From Thiohalocapsa sp. (lineage in GTDB: Bacteria; Pseudomonadota; Gammaproteobacteria; Chromatiales; Chromatiaceae): DNA of 64,000 nucleotides. Within the stretch, counting starts at the first letter, position 1. Each line of letters begins with the position of its first letter. The stretch lies in the NCBI GenBank assembly GCA_028277725.1, contig JANQFX010000039.1, forward strand, positions 29,697-93,696, written 5' to 3'. The notes under the pieces were generated by a model. The model was given only the letters and a program-made list of their open reading frames with translations. It ran no database searches and was not told where the DNA came from. This document shows positions 59,171 through 64,000 of this stretch, piece after piece. A program made the position numbers and the translations under genes.

Positions 59171-59242
59171 GCCACTTCGACCTGCATGGCGACGCACGTC
59201 GCGCCAGGTCCCTCCGCCATGCTTCGGTGCCTTGACCTCACA
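59171..59242 (+). repeat. 72-bp direct repeat, copy 2
   Basis: Second copy of the repeat at 58212-58283, located between the UDG-like gene and the C13 peptidase gene. Both copies lie in non-coding DNA, at the 5' side of a gene, so they may be promoter-leader duplicates or a mobile-element scar. Confidence 0.7.
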
Positions 59243-59333
59243 TCCAGGCTCGACTACCGTCCAGTCTCACCGCCAGGCTGGACCCTTGCGGCGGCTTGGA
59301 TTTCCTATCCGTCAAGAGCACGCGAGGGGTCGC

Positions 59334-61241
59334 ATGGACGCAGCCGTTAAGACCAAGGAGTTCAGCCTGTCCACGGGTGAGTACCGACGGATTCAGCGTC
59401 GCACCCACCTGCGGCGCAATGCGGTATTTCTGCTGTTCGTCTGGCTGACGGTCGCTTTTCTGGTACTGGGCGGCGCGACCCAGGCCGGCGACCGGCCGAT
59501 TTGGTTCTGGCTCGGCGCTTCCGGTCCGCTACTGCCGCTCGCCCTGGTGTCGACGTTCTGGATCCTGTTCGTCGCGCCCTGGCGTGCGTCGGTCAGCCGC
59601 GGCAGCCGGATGCTCTTCGAAACCCATTGCTATCGTTTCGATGCCGACGGCATCCACCTCGCGCTGCGGGACGGCAGCCGCGTGAGCCGTCCATACGGCG
59701 CGATCCTGGCGGTCGAGAAAACGCCGGGGCTGATCCTGCTGCACCAGGACTCCGGCCAGTGCTTCATCATCCCGCGGCTCGCCTTCGCGGACAGTGGTGA
59801 ACTCGATAGGGTCTTGGCTCGCATGGGAACGCCCGGCGATGGTGCATCCCGGTTGCCGGCCGCGGACGCTCCGGCTCCGACTTGGATCGCTGCCCTGGCT
59901 CGCAACCTGTGGGCCGGATTGCGCCTGGCTGGCTTCCGCGCCGTGCGCCCGGTCGACTTCAGCGCATCGTTCACCCAAGTGTTGCTGCTCGGACTGCTCG
60001 CGGTCGCGCTGGAGATCGCCTTCGGGCGACTCGACGTCGATGGACCGGCCGACTTCTCGTCCTATGCGCTGTCAGAGGCCGGAACCAGCTACCTGCTGCT
60101 GGCGATCGGGGCCTATCTGCTCGCCCTGCGTGAAGGGCGTCCCGCGCTGGTGATTCCGCTCCTGGTGGCGCTGCTCAGCGTCGAACCCCTGTTCGCGGTC
60201 TTGTTCGGACTGTCCTGGACCCAGCTCGACCTCGACAACGGATTCGCCGTCTGGGCGCTGGTCCTCGGCATGTTCCTGTGGAGCATGGCGGTCTGGTGGC
60301 GGGCGGTGCGCGGCCTGTTCGATGTCGATGGTGCGCGCGTGTCGGCGGCCGTTGCGCTGTTGTTCGCCATTGCCGTGCTGCCGCAGTTCTGGCTGCCCAG
60401 CAGCGACTACTGGTATGGAACCGAGGTGGAATCGGAGGTAGAGGTTCCGGAGAGGATCAGCGCCGAGGACGTCTTCTATGCGCAACCACGCATGATCGAG
60501 ACGGCCCTGGATGGGCTCGCCAACGAGCGCCCGGGACTCGTCGATCTCTACCATATCGGATTCGGCTCCTACGCCGACCAGAACGTGTTCCGCCGCGAGG
60601 TCGAACATGTGCGCGACATCCTGGATCGGCGCTTCGACACCGAGGGGCGCTCGATGCTGCTGGTCAATCATCCATCGACCGTTGAGCAAGAGCCGATCGC
60701 CTCGGTCACCAATCTGGAAGCGGCCCTGCGGGGCGTCGCCCGGCGCATGGATACGGATGAGGACGTGCTGTTCCTGTACCTCACGAGTCATGGTTCCCGA
60801 CGCGCCGAGCTGCAGGTCGATTTCTGGCCGCTGGGCCTGAACCAGCTGTCGGCCGGTGGCCTGCGTCGCATGCTGGACGAGGCCGGAATCCGCTGGCGCG
60901 TGGTCGTGATTTCCGCTTGCTATTCCGGGAGCTTCATGGACGCGCTGACCGACGACCACACCCTCGCGATCAGCGCTGCAAGCAAGACGACGACATCGTT
61001 CGGATGCAGCAACGAGAACGAGTACACCTACTTCGGCGAGGCCTATTTCAAACATGGCCTGAGTCAGACCCTGTCGTTCGTCGACGCCTTCGACCTGGCG
61101 CAGGACTGGGTCACCCTGCGCGAGGACGCGGAAAGCCTGGAGCACTCGCGGCCGATGCTGCACGTCGGCTCGGCGATCGCCGAGCCCCTGCAACGGCTGG
61201 AAGCACGTCTGAGGTTGCAGCCGGGTGCCACCACCGATTGA
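59334..61241 (+). CDS. Membrane-anchored C13 (legumain-like) peptidase with YcxB-like domain
   Basis: A 635-residue fusion. Two N-terminal helices (about 25-80) are followed by a YcxB-like PH-type domain (about 85-165: SRGSRMLFETHCYRFDADGI, VSRPYGAILAVEKT), then a cluster of about five helices (about 205-360). The C-terminal third is a caspase-fold peptidase of family C13, with dyad His486 in YLTSHGSRR and Cys529 in VVISACYSGSF. AGGGG precedes the ATG. The peptidase domain is predicted on the opposite end from the sensor-like YcxB domain, so a membrane signal could trigger proteolysis. Function unproven. Confidence 0.82.
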   Translation: MDAAVKTKEFSLSTGEYRRIQRRTHLRRNAVFLLFVWLTVAFLVLGGATQAGDRPIWFWLGASGPLLPLALVSTFWILFVAPWRASVSRGSRMLFETHCYRFDADGIHLALRDGSRVSRPYGAILAVEKTPGLILLHQDSGQCFIIPRLAFADSGELDRVLARMGTPGDGASRLPAADAPAPTWIAALARNLWAGLRLAGFRAVRPVDFSASFTQVLLLGLLAVALEIAFGRLDVDGPADFSSYALSEAGTSYLLLAIGAYLLALREGRPALVIPLLVALLSVEPLFAVLFGLSWTQLDLDNGFAVWALVLGMFLWSMAVWWRAVRGLFDVDGARVSAAVALLFAIAVLPQFWLPSSDYWYGTEVESEVEVPERISAEDVFYAQPRMIETALDGLANERPGLVDLYHIGFGSYADQNVFRREVEHVRDILDRRFDTEGRSMLLVNHPSTVEQEPIASVTNLEAALRGVARRMDTDEDVLFLYLTSHGSRRAELQVDFWPLGLNQLSAGGLRRMLDEAGIRWRVVVISACYSGSFMDALTDDHTLAISAASKTTTSFGCSNENEYTYFGEAYFKHGLSQTLSFVDAFDLAQDWVTLREDAESLEHSRPMLHVGSAIAEPLQRLEARLRLQPGATTD

Positions 61242-61270
61242 GCGCGCTGCCGGCGCCTGATCACGACCTC

Positions 61271-61322
61271 TGCACTCGACGAGTGGGTTCAGACGCCCGA
61301 GCATACGCGCCGCTCGAGTGCA
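61271..61322. repeat. Inverted repeat downstream of C13 peptidase gene
   Basis: TGCACTCGA (61271-61279) and TCGAGTGCA (61314-61322), 9 bp perfect, 34-base loop. A second hairpin follows at 61386-61422. Confidence 0.5.
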
Positions 61323-61385
61323 GACCCGCTTTCGGCCCATTCGAGTCTGCTCGACCCGCCAATCGGATCATACTCGGGCGGGGCT

Positions 61386-61422
61386 GCAGCCCTCGGCGAT
61401 CGAACAGGATCGCCGATGCTGC
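61386..61422. terminator. Hairpin between C13 peptidase and amidinotransferase genes
   Basis: GCAGC ... CGGCGATC-GAACAG-GATCGCCG ... GCTGC, a long stem between two convergent genes. Probably a bidirectional terminator; no T run. Confidence 0.5.
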
Positions 61423-61456
61423 GCGGGTGGCGCGGACGTCCCCCCGCTTACCGAAA

Positions 61457-62650
61457 CTAGAGCTCCCGAACAATGGGGTGGTGGGAGCAGCGGAAACCAC
61501 CACACCAGGTGGTCACGGCATCAAACTCCATCAGATGCACGCTTACCCCCCGTTTGTCCAAGGCCTCGCCGATTGTCGGCAGGCGGGCGTCGATGATGAT
61601 CTCTTTGGGGCCGAGAACCAGCCCATTGCCGGCGAGAAGGTCTTTGGCCTCTGAGGCCGTGACGTTGATCAGATCCCAGCCCTTGAGGAAGCTCGGCATA
61701 CCATACTTGGTGTACTGCTCCTGACAGACGATGGCAAGACCTTCGTCGATACAGGCGAGCCCATCGTCGAGATGCAGGAAATCCCCATTTATCCGCATGG
61801 TCTCAACCGTATATCCATAATCCGCCAGATAGCGCGCCAGCCATCGAGCACCGGCAGGTGTGGAGTCTTGGCCACTCATGCCAATCAGAATGGTCTTACC
61901 CAGGACGAAGGTATCGCCTCCAGCAAGGCAGGCCTGCTCATCCCAATCCATGCCCTGGACATCCTTCGGGACTCGGACCGGAGCCGGAGGCATGGCCACC
62001 CAACGGAAATCGCGGCCCTGTTGCTCCAGCTCCTGCCAGACTTTGCGGAGCCCGAAACGTTCGCGATCTCGCCCGGAGTAGCGGGTGTTGGTCTCGACAA
62101 CATGGTTGCCAATCACCAGGATCGGGTCTCGGACGAACATCTGGCTGAATAGGGTTGAGACCTGGCTGTTGAAGAGATGCTCCGTTTCACTCAGATCGAC
62201 CGGCCGGTGGACGACGATCCCTCTGTGTTGCAAAAACTCGGCAAGGGCGTCCTGCTGGGCCACTGCCTTGGCATAGAGCTCAGGCTCTGAAACAGACCAA
62301 GGCCTGCCCGTGATTCTCTTCAGGCGCTTCCGGGTCGGCTCGGGGAAGAATGCGAGGATTTCATCGTTGAGCTCCTCCAGCCCCGGGGCCATCAAGTTGA
62401 CGGCGCGGCCAATGATGACCTCCTTGAGATGCCCCCATTCGTAATCCACATTGACAGTATTCATTGTCTTCACTTTGGCTGAAGTGGGAGAAGCCTGGCT
62501 GGTTTGCGCGGTTACCTGCGGCGTCACCATTCCGGCAAGTGCAAGCCCAAGACCGGATGCTGCTGCGCGATGGAGAAACCGGCGCCGGTCGAATTGGCCA
62601 CCAGCGTCTATTGAGCTGTTTCGATCTGCTACGCTTGTGTCTTTCGTCAT
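61457..62650 (-). CDS. Tat-exported amidinotransferase-like protein
   Basis: A 397-residue protein of the arginine deiminase/amidinotransferase superfamily. A Tat signal (FDRRRFLHRAAASGLGLALAG) directs it out of the cytoplasm, unusual for this superfamily. The catalytic set is readable: Asp in LAGGDTFVLGKT, His in GDFLHLDDGLACID, and Cys in TTWCGGFRCSHHPIVRE. The N-terminal domain has WGHLKEVIIGRA, like glycine or inosamine-phosphate amidinotransferases. Substrate unknown. Base use is less GC-rich than the neighbours. Divergent from an AraC gene. Confidence 0.84.
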   Translation of the reverse strand: MTKDTSVADRNSSIDAGGQFDRRRFLHRAAASGLGLALAGMVTPQVTAQTSQASPTSAKVKTMNTVNVDYEWGHLKEVIIGRAVNLMAPGLEELNDEILAFFPEPTRKRLKRITGRPWSVSEPELYAKAVAQQDALAEFLQHRGIVVHRPVDLSETEHLFNSQVSTLFSQMFVRDPILVIGNHVVETNTRYSGRDRERFGLRKVWQELEQQGRDFRWVAMPPAPVRVPKDVQGMDWDEQACLAGGDTFVLGKTILIGMSGQDSTPAGARWLARYLADYGYTVETMRINGDFLHLDDGLACIDEGLAIVCQEQYTKYGMPSFLKGWDLINVTASEAKDLLAGNGLVLGPKEIIIDARLPTIGEALDKRGVSVHLMEFDAVTTWCGGFRCSHHPIVREL

Positions 62651-62846
62651 AGGTATCTATTGTTGTCTGCAGATATTGGTGGAACCACCAACCCTGAAAA
62701 GAAGTAGCCTGCCGTCGTTTTCCCCACCTTCGAGGAAATTAGGAGGGGTTTTCTACATTAGGCCATCGAGAAAACGCCTGTCTATCCAGATTGCGAACGA
62801 ACGAATTACCCATCCCCATTTCTTGCAAAAAGCCAAGGAGAACGCC
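62651..62846. promoter_or_regulatory. Divergent promoter region for amidinotransferase and AraC genes
   Basis: 196 bases, AT-richer than the flanks, separating the two divergent starts; presumably contains both promoters. No dyad clear enough to assign as an AraC site. Confidence 0.45.
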
Positions 62847-63839
62847 GTGGAATCCGGTCAGAATGATCTCTCAGGATACTGCCGGACTGCGCTGGAAGAA
62901 TACTCCGATCTGAACGAGTACCTCGCAACCCTTGGAGGCCTCGTGGAGAGTCGGCTCACCCAGCTGGAGCCAGGACCGCTCACCGTAAAGACAGGATTAA
63001 TACGCCTGGATGACATCAGTCTGAGCACCCTGTCCACCGACCGCGCCCTGTTCGAGAGTTTTTCGGTCCCCACCGGAGTGCATTTTGTTTTTCTTGCCCC
63101 CGAACTTCCTATGCTCTGTCGCTTTTGTGGCAAGCCCTTGGGAGCGGATAGCTTCGGCATCTTCCAGAGCGGCAATAGCTATACGAGCGTATCGGGTGCA
63201 GGGCATCGCTTTGTGGAAGTTTCTTTACCCCTTTCTTATCTGCCGGAGGCCATTGCAGCACATCCTCGTTGGCAAAAGATGCGCGCCCCCGAGGAGGCTG
63301 TCTTTTCCGTCAGCCAGCTGGGAGCAACGCAGCTGAGAACGGCACTGCTTGGTCTTTTCTCTTTACAGGAAGGTCTCGCTGTGGTGCAGGGTAACCACTC
63401 AGGGAAAGATGCCCTCAAGGAATGGCTTGTCGCGAGTCTTGTCGAGCTGCTAGAGAAGGTCCTTGCCATTCCCGCGGCGCAGACCAAGACAGCACAGCGG
63501 CTTCGTTTCGATCTCTTTCATAGCGCCCTTGAGTATATCGACGCTGATTTGGGGGAACGGCTTTCCACCAGCCTTTTGGCGAAAAGACTCAAGGTTTCGC
63601 CCCGGTTGCTCCAGTACGCCTTTCAGCACTACGCCAGGGTTACCCCAGGTCGCTACATCCTCCATCGCCGGCTGCAGACCATTCGCAGTGAGATTCAGCA
63701 CCCCAGCGGGTCGACGATGAGCCTACTTGAGCACGCCCTGGCCTATGGTCTTGAGCATTCGGGGCGATTCAGCCAGGAGTACAAAAGGCTCTTTGGCGAG
63801 CTTCCCTCGATAACGATGAAGCGGCAGATAAGGAGCTGA
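62847..63839 (+). CDS. AraC family regulator
   Basis: A 330-residue regulator with an N-terminal effector domain (about 1-210) and a C-terminal AraC DNA-binding domain (about 235-330: SLLAKRLKVSPRLLQYAFQHY and LEHALAYGLEHSGRFSQEYKRLFGELP). GTG 62847 is chosen because AAGGAG lies six bases upstream; frames from farther upstream overlap the divergent gene and are not meaningful. Likely regulates the Tat-exported amidinotransferase-like gene. Confidence 0.85.
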   Translation: MESGQNDLSGYCRTALEEYSDLNEYLATLGGLVESRLTQLEPGPLTVKTGLIRLDDISLSTLSTDRALFESFSVPTGVHFVFLAPELPMLCRFCGKPLGADSFGIFQSGNSYTSVSGAGHRFVEVSLPLSYLPEAIAAHPRWQKMRAPEEAVFSVSQLGATQLRTALLGLFSLQEGLAVVQGNHSGKDALKEWLVASLVELLEKVLAIPAAQTKTAQRLRFDLFHSALEYIDADLGERLSTSLLAKRLKVSPRLLQYAFQHYARVTPGRYILHRRLQTIRSEIQHPSGSTMSLLEHALAYGLEHSGRFSQEYKRLFGELPSITMKRQIRS

Positions 63840-63893
63840 GAAAGGGCTCTTTCTCCCCGGTTTGTTCGCAACAGCAACCTCTCTGGAGGGGAC

Positions 63894-63987
63894 CTTGAAA
63901 GATTGCCGTCCTGGCAACTTTTCAAGACGCGAAGCGAAAACGCGGTTTCCGCTTCGCTCCATTTTTCAAGCGCTTGGGCGCTTGAAA
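63894..63987. repeat. Cluster of three hairpins after the AraC gene
   Basis: CTTGAAA...TTGCC / GGCAA...TTTCAAG (63894-63926), GCGAAGCG...CGCTTCGC (63929-63957) with inner AAAC/GTTT pairs, and TTTCAAGCGC-TTGG-GCGCTTGAAA (63964-63987). The CTTGAAA motif recurs in alternating orientation, linking the first and third. Could be a terminator array or the end of a mobile element beyond the window. Confidence 0.55.
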
Positions 63988-64000
63988 CATGGCGGGGCAT

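Noticed and set aside
62451..62846. N-terminal extension of the AraC gene from 62451
   Set aside because: The extra codons overlap the divergent amidinotransferase gene and lack a RBS; a GTG with AAGGAG at 62847 explains the start.

Overview
The window is high-GC DNA (low-GC exceptions at the right end) from a gammaproteobacterium, most likely a Chromatiales-type purple sulfur bacterium or a close relative. This is inferred from a fused glycolysis/Calvin-cycle operon (tkt-gap-pgk-pyk-fba, with a long class II aldolase), together with metK, a cytochrome-type fatty acid cis/trans isomerase (cti), ppk2 and paired GH57 genes. No rRNA, tRNA or CRISPR array was seen. The species cannot be named from the sequence alone.

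Layout. 1-2.4 kb: end of an RND efflux operon with a divergent TetR. 2.5-9.7 kb: DUF5996 protein, exported peroxiredoxin-like protein, Tat-exported PhoX phosphatase, phytase-like esterase, a decayed Rieske gene, and polyphosphate kinase 2; several of these are phosphate-related. 10-17.3 kb: minus-strand operon tkt-gap-pgk-pyk-fba, with hairpins in three of its four intercistronic gaps and a UUCG-loop terminator at the end. 17.8-31.5 kb: thioredoxin-like protein, metK, cti, ileS, a malate:quinone oxidoreductase-like enzyme, a HigBA toxin-antitoxin pair and two GH57 glycosidases. 31.7-36.7 kb: a small unknown protein, a LolD/FtsX-like ABC exporter, a histone-H1-like DUF2934 protein and pdxH.

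36.9-58 kb is an accessory, efflux-rich zone. It holds MarR + RND, TetR + SMR + DUF2141, B12-radical SAM with a small upstream ORF, TetR + ICMT-like methyltransferase, MarR + membrane protein, and TetR(CerR) + RND. Nearly every unit has its own regulator and a readable inverted-repeat operator. The same zone contains deletion scars: SDR/LysR, EamA/MFS/LysR, and a 2-hydroxyacid dehydrogenase tail beside an IS91 transposase fragment. 58-64 kb: a uracil-DNA glycosylase-like gene between two copies of a 72-bp direct repeat, a membrane-anchored C13 (legumain/caspase-fold) peptidase with a YcxB-like domain, and a lower-GC pair made of a Tat-exported amidinotransferase-like enzyme and a divergent AraC regulator.

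The strongest candidate for an undescribed unit is 42.7-45.9 kb. Two divergent promoters there share the same layout (TTGCRA, 16-bp spacer, TATCAT) and the same 18-bp operator inside the spacer. This suggests one TetR controls both an SMR pump/DUF2141 operon and a B12-radical SAM operon. The C13 peptidase fusion at 59.3-61.2 kb is the second candidate.
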